Source: Bacillota bacterium (lineage in GTDB: Bacteria > Bacillota > Bacilli > Paenibacillales > NBRC-103111). From it: 64,000 nucleotides of DNA. Below, one piece after another: positions 1 through 7,511 of this stretch (positions within the stretch are counted from its first letter, which is position 1; every line of letters starts with the position of its first letter). The stretch is taken from the NCBI GenBank assembly GCA_023388055.1, contig JAEWGW010000024.1:1-64000 (forward strand), given 5' to 3'. The notes beneath the pieces were generated by a model. The model saw nothing but the letters and a program-made list of their open reading frames with translations, had not been told where the DNA came from and searched no databases. The position numbers and the translations under genes were made by a program.

Positions 1-15
1 TATGCTAGTAGTCAA

Positions 16-650
16 GAGGTCTCCTTTCGTTGGTGTCGTCTCAACTTCAACGATACAGGAACCTCTTTTTGCTGTGCAACTCTTTTGGCATTTTGCCCCA
101 TGTTAACTTCTTTGCAAGTCCACTGCACACGATGCGCTATTCCGTCCTCTGAGCCCCCCAAAACCTGCGTATTCTCCAAATAACGGCTCTCCAGTCCGCG
201 AAATCCGGAAATACAACTTTTTAGCTAAATAACGTCTCTCCTGTCCGTAAGGTAGATGGGATCGAGTGGAGGCCACGTGTTTGTTAGGCAGATGGGAGGA
301 AGGTTACATAAGCGAGGGCTGTCCGTAAGCCGGATGGAATCGAGGTGAAACCATCTGTCTGCTACATAGATGGGAAGAAGGGGCATAAGCGGGAGCGGTC
401 CGTAAGGCAGCAGGAACGGAGCGAGGCCATATCCCGCAAGGCAGCAGGGAGGCAAGCGGGAGCTCTGTCGATGAGGTGGAGGCACATGGGGTTTTCCGTA
501 AGAGGCGGATGGCAATCCGGAAGGCAGGTAGGCAGGAGGCAGCGGGCAGAGATTGGGCCATAAGGCGATCAGAGGTGCGGAGCATAGGGGGTTGTGTCCG
601 TGTAAGTAGCAGGGGACCCGAGGGGAGGAAGCCTGCCCTTATACTCCCCA
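16..650. other. Intergenic region with degenerate repeats, no gene supported
   Basis: No convincing gene is visible here: the open frames lack ribosome binding sites and family features. From about 240 to 480 a degenerate pattern recurs, in which a GTCCGTAAG-like word is followed by a GATGGGA-like word. The stretch 177-252 holds two diverged copies of the 27-bp repeat unit seen at 45442 and 56754, listed separately. The rest is unremarkable. Confidence 0.6.
177..252 (-). repeat. Diverged half copy of the 27-bp-unit palindromic element
   Basis: Two units at 177-203 and 226-252 read on the minus strand as a CGG-containing 8-mer, a 10-bp variable middle (CTGGAGAGC-like), then CGTTATTT. Their spacing is 49 bp, against 50 bp in the full elements at 45442-45628 and 56754-56940. 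The matching forward half expected to the left is not recognisable, apart from a CGCTATTCC at about 135-143. I infer a decayed or partial copy. Confidence 0.55.
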
Positions 651-682
651 AACAAGAAAACCGCCGCCCGGGGGGCGACGGC
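651..682 (-). terminator. Rho-independent terminator of the met operon
   Basis: A GC-rich hairpin (arms of nine bases, one G-U pair) at 661-682 is followed on the minus strand by TTTTCTTGTTT. It lies just beyond the metQ stop codon. Confidence 0.85.
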
Positions 683-698
683 AGGAGCTTAACGAATC

Positions 699-1583
699 TT
701 AGAACGCAGGTACAACGGCGCCTTGGTACTTCTCGGTGATGAACTTCTTCACGTCTTCGGTTTGAAGAGCCTTCACCAGCTTCTTCAGGGCTTCGGAGTC
801 CTTGTTGTCCTCACGGGCAACGAGAATGTTCACATACGGGGAATCGGATTGTTCGATGAACAATGCGTCCTTGGTAGGCACCAGCTTGGCTTCCAGCGCA
901 TAGTTGGTATTGATGGTGGCAATGTCCACCTCACCCAATACACGCGGCAGCATAGCGGCTTCCTGCTGGGTGATCTTCAGGTTTTTCTTGTTTTCGGCAA
1001 TATCCTTCACGGTACCGTTGATGCCGACGCCGTCCTTCAGCTTGATCAGACCGGCTTTTTCCAGCAGGGCCAAAGCGCGGCCGCCATTGGAGGGGTCATT
1101 GGGGATGGCCACCTTGGCGCCGTCCTTCAGCTCATCCAGCTTCTTGATCTTGGAGGAGTAGATGCCGAAGGGTTCGATGTGAATGCCGGCTACCTTCACC
1201 AGCTTCAGGTTGAGGTCCTTGTTTTGCTGCTCCAGGTACGGTACGTGCTGGAAGAAGTTGGCGTCCAATTGCTTTTCCGCCACTTGGGTGTTCGGCAGCA
1301 CATAATCGGTGAACACCTTGATTTCCAGGTTCACGCCTTCCTTGGCCAAAGCAGGCTTCACATGCTCCAGCAGCTCGGCGTGGGGTACGGCGCTGGCGCC
1401 GATTTTCAGGGTAACGGGAGCGGTGGACGGGCTGGCTGCCGGACTTGCCGTAGCAGCGGCAGACGCGCCGGCAGCAGTGCTGGCAGCCGGGGAAGCGGCG
1501 GAATCCTTCTTTTCACCGCAGGCGGACAGGACAAAGGTAAGTGCAAAAACCAGGGACAGGACAACAAGCCATTGTTTCTTCAT
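699..1583 (-). CDS. metQ: Methionine ABC transporter substrate-binding lipoprotein
   Basis: This is the extracytoplasmic receptor of the D/L-methionine importer, 294 aa. The N-terminus is a lipoprotein signal with lipobox LSAC, so Cys22 would be lipidated and anchor the protein outside the membrane. An Ala/Ser/Pro-rich linker (about 28-55) precedes the NlpA/MetQ-type binding domain, which shows family-typical stretches such as DANFFQHVPYLEQ. The start has a GAGGAGGG ribosome binding site. It is the third gene of metN-metI-metQ, about 200 bases after metI, and ends at a strong terminator. Control is most likely by the SAM-I riboswitch upstream of metN. NlpA lipoproteins occasionally bind other ligands, but the operon and riboswitch point to methionine. 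Confidence 0.93.
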   Translation of the reverse strand: MKKQWLVVLSLVFALTFVLSACGEKKDSAASPAASTAAGASAAATASPAASPSTAPVTLKIGASAVPHAELLEHVKPALAKEGVNLEIKVFTDYVLPNTQVAEKQLDANFFQHVPYLEQQNKDLNLKLVKVAGIHIEPFGIYSSKIKKLDELKDGAKVAIPNDPSNGGRALALLEKAGLIKLKDGVGINGTVKDIAENKKNLKITQQEAAMLPRVLGEVDIATINTNYALEAKLVPTKDALFIEQSDSPYVNILVAREDNKDSEALKKLVKALQTEDVKKFITEKYQGAVVPAF

Positions 1584-1781
1584 CAGATAAAACCCTCCTC
1601 AAGAATATAAGTATTATGATGGGAATAGTGGGCTTCTTGGTAGCAAGAGACCCGTATATGGGTGAATCCTGCGGTTTGCGCGCGCGGTGCACGAGAATCT
1701 CTAGACACAGCCTTCCGGCCGCAATGTCCCCGCATATCTGCTCTATGCGCCGCGCGCGAATACCGCCGGACTTGCCTTCCT

Positions 1782-2447
1782 TTATTTGCGGCTGAACCGG
1801 ATGACCAGACGGTCGCCCAGGGTTTGCAGCACAATGACAAGCAGAATCAAGATAACTACCGTTACCACCATCACGTCCGGCATAAAGCGCTGATAGCCGT
1901 AGCGGATGGCCAGGTCACCCAGACCGCCGCCTCCGATAATCCCCGACATGGCGGTATACGATACCAGGGTGACGGTGGTGATGGTGATGCCGGCCACCAG
2001 ACCGGGCATCGATTCGGGCAGCAGCACCTTGCGGATGATCTGCCAGCTGGATGCGCCCATGGCCTTGGCAGCCTCCACCACACCTTTGTCCACCTCCCGG
2101 AGGGTGGTTTCCACCAGACGGGCGAAGAACGGGGCAGCGGCAATGACCAGCGGCGGGATGGAGCCTTTTACTTCAATAGTTGTGCCCACCAGCATCTTCG
2201 TGAAGGGCATGACCAGAATCATCAGGATTACAAACGGGATGGAACGCAGCACATTCACCACAATGGATAAAATCAGATATACAAACCGGTTCTGCAAAAT
2301 CTGTCCCCGGGAGGTCATAAACAGCAGAATGCCCAACGGCAAACCCAGCAAAACCGTGAACAGGGCGGACATCCCCAGCATGGTCAGCGTATCCTGGCTG
2401 GCCTGCCAGATTTCCTGCGGGTCCACATTCTTAAACCATTCCAGCAT
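1782..2447 (-). CDS. metI: Methionine ABC transporter permease
   Basis: Integral membrane subunit of the methionine importer, 221 aa, of the MetI family (metP in B. subtilis). It has about five hydrophobic helices and the cytoplasmic EAA-type loop near EAAKAMGASSWQIIRKVLLPESMPG, which contacts the MetN ATPase. I chose the ATG at 2447: it has GGAGGTG about seven bases upstream and lies one base after the metN stop. A longer frame to 2468 would overlap metN without a ribosome binding site. Coupled translation with metN is likely. Confidence 0.93.
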   Translation of the reverse strand: MLEWFKNVDPQEIWQASQDTLTMLGMSALFTVLLGLPLGILLFMTSRGQILQNRFVYLILSIVVNVLRSIPFVILMILVMPFTKMLVGTTIEVKGSIPPLVIAAAPFFARLVETTLREVDKGVVEAAKAMGASSWQIIRKVLLPESMPGLVAGITITTVTLVSYTAMSGIIGGGGLGDLAIRYGYQRFMPDVMVVTVVILILLVIVLQTLGDRLVIRFSRK

Positions 2448-2448
2448 A

Positions 2449-3462
2449 CTAGAGCACCTCCACATCAAATCCGCGCGCCTTCAGGCTGTCCAGCGTCCGT
2501 GCTACATCCGCTTCCGTACCGCCGAATTGGACGGTGAGCTGGCCGTAAGGCGTATCCTTCATCCGGGAGATGGTCCCCTGAAGGATGGCGAAGGGGGTGC
2601 CCGTCTGCCGGGTCACCTCATACAGCACAGGCTCGTAGGTGGTTTCACCAAGATACGTAATACGCACGATCCGGTGCTGGCCGGAGGTCTTGCCGTGGCG
2701 GATGGCTTCCTTCAGCTCCTGGCTGTCGGAAACCTGCTCAACGAATTCCCGGGTGGTAGAGTGTTTAGGGGTGAGGAATACCTCCGTTACCGGTCCATCC
2801 TCTACAATACGTCCCCCGTCGATCACCGCCACCTTGTCGCAGATGGTGCGGATCACATGCATCTCGTGAGTGATCAGCATGATGGTCAGCCCCAGCTTCC
2901 GGTTGATATCGGACAGGAGAGCCAGGATGGAATTGGTGGTCTGCGGGTCCAAAGCGGAGGTCGCTTCGTCGCACAGGAGCACCTTGGGATTGTTGGCCAA
3001 GGCCCGGGCGATTCCCACCCGCTGCTTCTGGCCGCCGGATAGCTGAGCCGGATACTTGGATGCATGCTCCTCCAAACCCACCAGCTCCAGAAGCTCCTTC
3101 ACCCTCTGGCCAATGGCTTCCTTGGGAACCCCTGCCAGCTCCAGCGGGAAGGCTACATTCTTGGCCACCGTTGCCGAGGACAGCAGATTGAAGTGCTGGA
3201 AGATCATGCCGATCTTCCTCCGCTCCTCCTGCAGCTGCTTATCAGACAGGGCCGACAGCTCCACTCCGTCCACATGGACCTGCCCCGCAGTTGGGCGCTC
3301 CAGAAGATTGATGCAGCGGATCAGGGTGCTCTTGCCGGCACCGGAATGGCCAATGACGCCGAAGATTTCGCCTTGCGCGACGGTCAGAGAGATGCCGTGC
3401 AGAGCGGGCACCGCTTTTTTGCCGACGGTATAGGTCTTCGTAATCTCGTTCAAGCGAATCAT
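2449..3462 (-). CDS. metN: Methionine ABC transporter ATP-binding protein
   Basis: Cytoplasmic ATPase of the methionine importer, 337 aa, the usual length for MetN. Walker A is GHSGAGKST (near residue 38), the signature is LSGGQKQR and Walker B is VLLCDEATSALD, followed by the H-loop THEM. The C-terminal about 90 residues form the NIL-type regulatory domain found in MetN, which binds methionine and inhibits transport in characterised homologues. It is the first gene of the operon; its leader carries a SAM-I riboswitch with a terminator about 30 bases before the start. Confidence 0.95.
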   Translation of the reverse strand: MIRLNEITKTYTVGKKAVPALHGISLTVAQGEIFGVIGHSGAGKSTLIRCINLLERPTAGQVHVDGVELSALSDKQLQEERRKIGMIFQHFNLLSSATVAKNVAFPLELAGVPKEAIGQRVKELLELVGLEEHASKYPAQLSGGQKQRVGIARALANNPKVLLCDEATSALDPQTTNSILALLSDINRKLGLTIMLITHEMHVIRTICDKVAVIDGGRIVEDGPVTEVFLTPKHSTTREFVEQVSDSQELKEAIRHGKTSGQHRIVRITYLGETTYEPVLYEVTRQTGTPFAILQGTISRMKDTPYGQLTVQFGGTEADVARTLDSLKARGFDVEVL

Positions 3463-3488
3463 AGTCCTGCCATGCCACCTTTTCTCGG

Positions 3489-3524
3489 AAAAATAAAAAA
3501 CCCTTTTTCGCAGAGAAAAAGGGT
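3489..3524 (-). terminator. Riboswitch-controlled terminator ahead of metN
   Basis: The hairpin at 3500-3524 has arms CCCTTTTTC and GAAAAAGGG and is followed on the minus strand by a T-rich run (TTTTTTATTTTT). It lies between the SAM aptamer and the metN start, the standard position for the expression platform of an S-box riboswitch. Confidence 0.88.
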
Positions 3525-3560
3525 GGCTCGTCAGCAGTTTCGCTAAAAACGATTCATTCC

Positions 3561-3743
3561 CCTCTCATCTGCCGGAAACCCGAGGATTTCCGAAGGAATT
3601 GGCACCAAGACGTCTGTCCGCTGGAGAGAACAAGCGATAGAAACGCAGGAAAAAAGGATGCGATTCAATCTTGTCGTCCGTTGACGGATGGACCGGTTGC
3701 CGGGCTTCATAGGGCCTTTACCCTCAGCCACTCTTGATAAGAA
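3561..3743 (-). promoter_or_regulatory. SAM-I (S-box) riboswitch aptamer with enlarged P3 arm
   Basis: On the minus strand the conserved S-box blocks appear in order: CTTATCAAGAG (3731-3741), the GGCTGAGGG segment, TATGAAGCCCGGCAACC (about 3694-3710), GGTGCC (3601-3606) and GATGAGAGG (3561-3569). P1 can form between TTCTTATC and GATGAGAG. The segment between GCAACC and GGTGCC is about 88 nt, far longer than in textbook examples, and can fold as an extended P3. In this class SAM binding favours the terminator, so metNIQ should be off when SAM is plentiful. Confidence 0.92.
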
Positions 3744-3988
3744 GTATTCCGGTGAAGGAATATCGTTGCTATTATGAAATTGTAACTTCACAAATCATGT
3801 TACAGGGACTTGATAGTAATTAATATTATCAACCTTGGGTCAACTTGTAAAGTCCAAATTTCAGGAAATTTCAATTGTCTTTTGGGCCGGAATCCGTTAA
3901 AATCCTTGTGACCCGACAATTACGGACGGATTCTTACATCGGTGTCGAGGACCATTACTATGAAGCGCGTAGGAGGAAAAGCAAGACT

Positions 3989-4600
3989 ATGAACAGCTCT
4001 CAGCACGTCAAAATTACCACCGCCGACCCGTCGGCAATCGGGTTATTCGGCCTGGCCATCGTAACATTGGTGGCATCCACCCAAAAGCTGGAATGGACCC
4101 ACGGCCTTTCGGATGTGATTCCCTGGGCTATTTTCCTGGGAGCCTTCGCCCAGCTGTTCGCCGCTGTGCAGGATTCCAAACATGGCAATACCTTCGGAAC
4201 CACGGCCTTCGGTGCTTACGGCTTTTTCTGGCTGGGTGTAGCCTCGACGTGGATGATTAATATGGGCGTTTTCGGCGAGAAGCTTGCAGGCGCTGTGGAT
4301 ACCCACCAACTGGGTGCCGCGTTTGTGGGTTATCTGATTTTTACCCTGTTCATGACCATTGGGGCCATGGAAACCAACAAGGTGCTCTTCATTATCTTCG
4401 TTCTGATCGACTTCCTGTTTATCGGACTGTCCCTCTCCACATTGGGCATTGCCGAGGGTTTCTTCCATGATGTGGCCGCCGTATCCGAGTTTCTGATCGC
4501 GCTGGTATCCCTCTATGGCTGCGGAGCTAACGTGCTGAATACCCACTTTGGCCGGACGTTCCTGCCCGTAGGCAAACCCTTCGGGATTTTCAAAAAATAA
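3989..4600 (+). CDS. GPR1/FUN34/YaaH (SatP) family acetate transporter
   Basis: Predicted membrane transporter of 203 aa with six hydrophobic segments. The start of the domain (NPSAIGLFGL in relatives, here DPSAIGLFGLAIVTL) is the family hallmark. Characterised members carry acetate or succinate with protons or as channels. The start at 3989 follows AGGAGG by about 12 bases; the open frame extends upstream to 3875 but the extra 38 residues are hydrophilic and unlike the family. The gene stands alone between the divergent met operon and a DinB-like gene. A weak stem with T-run follows at about 4618-4671. Confidence 0.88.
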   Translation: MNSSQHVKITTADPSAIGLFGLAIVTLVASTQKLEWTHGLSDVIPWAIFLGAFAQLFAAVQDSKHGNTFGTTAFGAYGFFWLGVASTWMINMGVFGEKLAGAVDTHQLGAAFVGYLIFTLFMTIGAMETNKVLFIIFVLIDFLFIGLSLSTLGIAEGFFHDVAAVSEFLIALVSLYGCGANVLNTHFGRTFLPVGKPFGIFKK

Positions 4601-4707
4601 TATGCAGTGCCTGAAAGCTTCCGTTTTGCTTCTTCCCTTCCCTGAAGGCTGAGGCGGCGGGGCTTTTTTTCATAAGAAGGCGATATTCATCTAAAGGAGC
4701 GGTTGCT

Positions 4708-5241
4708 ATGCATGGCCTTGTCCAAGATGCGTTGACCTACATGAACAACCAACTGGAGCTCATCGAAAAAAGCCTGAATCTGCTGCCGGAGGAAAAGCTT
4801 TGGGCTAAGCCGGGGCCGGATTTGAACAGTCCCGGCAACTATTGCCTGCATCTGGCGGGCAATGAATACCAGCATTTTGTCACGGCGGTGGGCGGCAGGC
4901 CGCTGATCCGCCAACGCTCCCGCGAGTTCACTGCGGCAGGGGGACTCACGCGGGAGGAGGTGCTGAATCTGCTTAAGGAGGTGCGGCAGGAATCCACCGC
5001 GGTTCTGGGGACTCTCACGGAGGAGGATCTGTCCCGGGAGGTATTCGTGCCGTATCAAGAGGAGGATTGGCAGCGGATGAAGCCGGGGGCGCCGGCGGAG
5101 GAGGAAGCGGGGGACAGGCGGCTGATCCGGACGCTGCTGGTCCGGATACCGGCCCATTACGGCTACCATACGGGGCAGATTGTGCTGCTATCCAAGATTC
5201 TCTCCGGGTCAGATGCACATCTGTCAGGCTTGTATCATTAA
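4708..5241 (+). CDS. DinB-like (DUF1572-type) protein
   Basis: Protein of 177 aa with a four-helix DinB fold. Conserved metal-ligand-type histidines are visible in CLHLAGNEYQHF (around 47-57) and HYGYHTGQI (around 151-159), which match the three-histidine site of DinB/YfiT proteins. Relatives include bacillithiol-dependent transferases and damage-inducible proteins of unknown function. The start has AAAGGAG upstream. The gene seems monocistronic. The specific substrate cannot be read from the sequence. Confidence 0.8.
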   Translation: MHGLVQDALTYMNNQLELIEKSLNLLPEEKLWAKPGPDLNSPGNYCLHLAGNEYQHFVTAVGGRPLIRQRSREFTAAGGLTREEVLNLLKEVRQESTAVLGTLTEEDLSREVFVPYQEEDWQRMKPGAPAEEEAGDRRLIRTLLVRIPAHYGYHTGQIVLLSKILSGSDAHLSGLYH

Positions 5242-5263
5242 CGGGTAGGGCAGCCGGCACAGC

Positions 5264-5306
5264 AAAAAACGGCCTCCCGGAACGGAATTGATCCGTCCGG
5301 AGGGCC
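5264..5306 (-). terminator. Terminator of the GGDEF gene
   Basis: A long GC-rich hairpin (5271-5306, arms starting GGCCCTCCGG and ending CCGGGAGGCC on the minus strand) is followed on the minus strand by TTTTTT. It sits about 20 bases past the stop of the minus-strand gene at 5325. Confidence 0.85.
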
Positions 5307-5324
5307 GGGCTTGTCCCAAAAAAG

Positions 5325-6170
5325 CTAAGCCTGCTTCATATGCTGCTGCTCATCCACTGACAATCCCAATGCGGCGTAGGCCGAAGCCTCCTTGCGCATC
5401 AGCTTGGACTGGTACATCCGGAAGTCGGCCATCCGGATCAGGTCCTCCAGCCGGTGCCCTTCATCGGGGAACACCGCTGTACCGGCGGACACGGACAGGG
5501 TCAAATTCATCTCTTTGGCGAGAATATCCAGCTCCTGGCGAAGCCGGTCGATCACCGTCAAGGTGGAGTCGTAGGTGGAATGCCGGGTCACCAGCACGAA
5601 TTCATCTCCGCCCAGGCGGACCAGAAGATCCTCGTTCCGGGTATGCTTGATGATCAGCTTGGCGATACCCTGGAGTACGGTATCCCCGGTATGATGCCCG
5701 TTTTCGTCATTGATTTTTTTGAAGTCGTCGCAGTCCAGAATGGTCAGCGTCAGGGTTTCTCCCTTTTTGGCCGCCTTGTTCAAAAGGGTGGGAATGGAAT
5801 GGTTAAGAAACCTCCGGTTGTACGCCCGGGTCAGATCGTCCCGAACCGCCAGATTCATGGCCCGGTCATAGGCAATGGCGAAGAGCCAGATGACGGTCAG
5901 ACTCGATCCCGCTATCAGAAGATGGGAGTAGCGGAAGTCCCAAACGGAAAATTCCAGCTGGAGGGAGAGCAGAATGGAAACAACAGTAAAGCCGGCTGCA
6001 TACCATTTTCCATGTCTGTTCATACGCATCACCGCCTGCCAAATCTGGCCTGAAATAAGAAGAATGTGCAGCTGAGCAAATAATAGGCAAATGGTCCTGC
6101 TCATTCGTTTACAATATTTCATTATAACGCAAGCTGTGTTAAAATGATGTAGGTTCATGTCGAACGCCAA
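5325..6170 (-). CDS. Membrane-bound diguanylate cyclase (GGDEF)
   Basis: Up to 281 aa. Three hydrophobic segments fill roughly residues 25-100 and a GGDEF domain follows. The catalytic motif RLGGDEF is intact, and an RxxD product-inhibition site (RNED) lies five residues before it, so an active, feedback-regulated c-di-GMP synthase is expected. The longest start lacks a clear ribosome binding site; internal ATGs at 6122, 6104 and 6029 are possible, so the N-terminus is uncertain. It is divergent from a YkuI-type EAL gene across 147 bases, pairing c-di-GMP synthesis and sensing or turnover. Confidence 0.9.
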   Translation of the reverse strand: MAFDMNLHHFNTACVIMKYCKRMSRTICLLFAQLHILLISGQIWQAVMRMNRHGKWYAAGFTVVSILLSLQLEFSVWDFRYSHLLIAGSSLTVIWLFAIAYDRAMNLAVRDDLTRAYNRRFLNHSIPTLLNKAAKKGETLTLTILDCDDFKKINDENGHHTGDTVLQGIAKLIIKHTRNEDLLVRLGGDEFVLVTRHSTYDSTLTVIDRLRQELDILAKEMNLTLSVSAGTAVFPDEGHRLEDLIRMADFRMYQSKLMRKEASAYAALGLSVDEQQHMKQA

Positions 6171-6317
6171 TATTTTTTTTATTTATTTTTATCTGACATG
6201 AACATGACATTGAAGGTGCGGGAAGCTTGCATCCCTGTAAGGCCTACTGTACAATCATGGAAAAGAACCGGTGAGCGAGCACATACCAGGTAGAAGAAGG
6301 AAAGGGCGGACCTCCAA

Positions 6318-7511
6318 ATGATCGACAGCAAGAATACATACCTGCCTTCCGGGCAGATTTGCCCCTTCTTTCAGCCCATTGTGTCCCTGCAAAGCATGTC
6401 CGTCATTGGTCATGAGTCCTTGGGCCGAGAAATCATCGGCGGGGAAGTGCGCAGTCTGGGCGCTTTTTTTCATGATCCGGCCATTCCTGAGCCGATGCAG
6501 ATCGCTACGGACCGGAGACTCCGAAACATGGCTTTTGAGAAGGCGGTGCAAGAGGAATATGCCGGTCTTTTGTTCGTGAACCTGAAGCCCGGCTGGATTT
6601 TCCGAGCCTACCATGAGACCGGGAGGCTGCCCACCCTGGAGATGCTCAAGGAGCATGGCCTGCCCTTTCACCGGGTGGTGGTGGAGATCACCGAGGAATC
6701 CTTTTCGGGAAAGCTGAAGGAGCTCCTGGAGATCGTGGATATCTACCGGCAGCACGGCTGCCTCCTTGCGGTGGATGATGTGGGCAGCGGCTTCTCCAGT
6801 CTGGACCGGATCGCCATGTTCCGCCCGGATATTATCAAGATGGACCTGAAGATCCTCCGCAAAAGCGTCACCCACGACGGCTACCGGGCCCTTCTCCGTT
6901 CCTTCTCCATTATCGCCGAGCAGATGGGGGGTTCCCTCCTGGTGGAGGGGGTGGAGAATGTTCTCGATCTGAAAAATGCCATGGCCGCAGGCGCACGGTA
7001 TGTGCAGGGTTACCTGTTTTCGGAGGCCAAACGGGATTTTTTGCCTGAATATGAATATGCCCCGCTGCTCAATGATCAGATGGGCCGGTATGGACGGGAA
7101 TCCTATGCCTCCTACCTGAAGCTGATGGATGCCGAGCACCGGCTGAAGGAGCTGGCCGATCGGACCGCCGTTATGGCCGTGGTGCGTGAGCCGGACCATC
7201 TGGCGGGAGAGCTGATCCACGAGGTGCCGGAGAATGCGATCCGGGTGTATTTGTGCCGGGGAGACGGCATCCAGGTATCCTGCAATTTCGACCGGAATGA
7301 GGACGGCAGCTGGACCCGCAATGAGGAATTCCGAGGCTCCAATTGGCTGTGGCGCCCCTATTTCATTCCGACTATCATACATATGCAAAAACAAAGGTCG
7401 GGTATCCTGTCCCAGGCATACGCCGACCTTACTACCACCAAGCCCATCCAGTCCTATTCCTGTCCGGTGGGCACGGATCTATACTTATTTGTGGATTTGC
7501 TTATACGTTGA
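6318..7511 (+). CDS. ykuI: EAL domain protein of YkuI type
   Basis: Protein of 397 aa, close to the length of B. subtilis YkuI. An N-terminal EAL phosphodiesterase domain (about 1-250) keeps the glutamates and acidic pair used for metal and c-di-GMP binding: ESL at 33-35, NLKP, EITEE, DDVGSG, IKMD and VEGVE. The C-terminal part (about 255-397) matches the PAS-like YkuI_C region. B. subtilis YkuI binds c-di-GMP with little reported hydrolysis, so this may be a receptor rather than an enzyme. The EAL signature is ESL here. Its last 11 bases overlap the end of the convergent SNF2 gene. Confidence 0.88.
   Translation: MIDSKNTYLPSGQICPFFQPIVSLQSMSVIGHESLGREIIGGEVRSLGAFFHDPAIPEPMQIATDRRLRNMAFEKAVQEEYAGLLFVNLKPGWIFRAYHETGRLPTLEMLKEHGLPFHRVVVEITEESFSGKLKELLEIVDIYRQHGCLLAVDDVGSGFSSLDRIAMFRPDIIKMDLKILRKSVTHDGYRALLRSFSIIAEQMGGSLLVEGVENVLDLKNAMAAGARYVQGYLFSEAKRDFLPEYEYAPLLNDQMGRYGRESYASYLKLMDAEHRLKELADRTAVMAVVREPDHLAGELIHEVPENAIRVYLCRGDGIQVSCNFDRNEDGSWTRNEEFRGSNWLWRPYFIPTIIHMQKQRSGILSQAYADLTTTKPIQSYSCPVGTDLYLFVDLLIR

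Noticed and set aside
1..15. Possible gene start (TTG behind AAAGGAG) leaving the window on the minus strand
   Set aside because: Only five codons are visible, so no product can be supported.
723..1610. Long plus-strand open frame opposite metQ
   Set aside because: It is the antisense shadow of a well-supported lipoprotein gene and lacks a ribosome binding site.
6255..7394. Long minus-strand open frame of 379 codons opposite the EAL gene
   Set aside because: The plus-strand frame carries full EAL motifs; the antisense frame has none.
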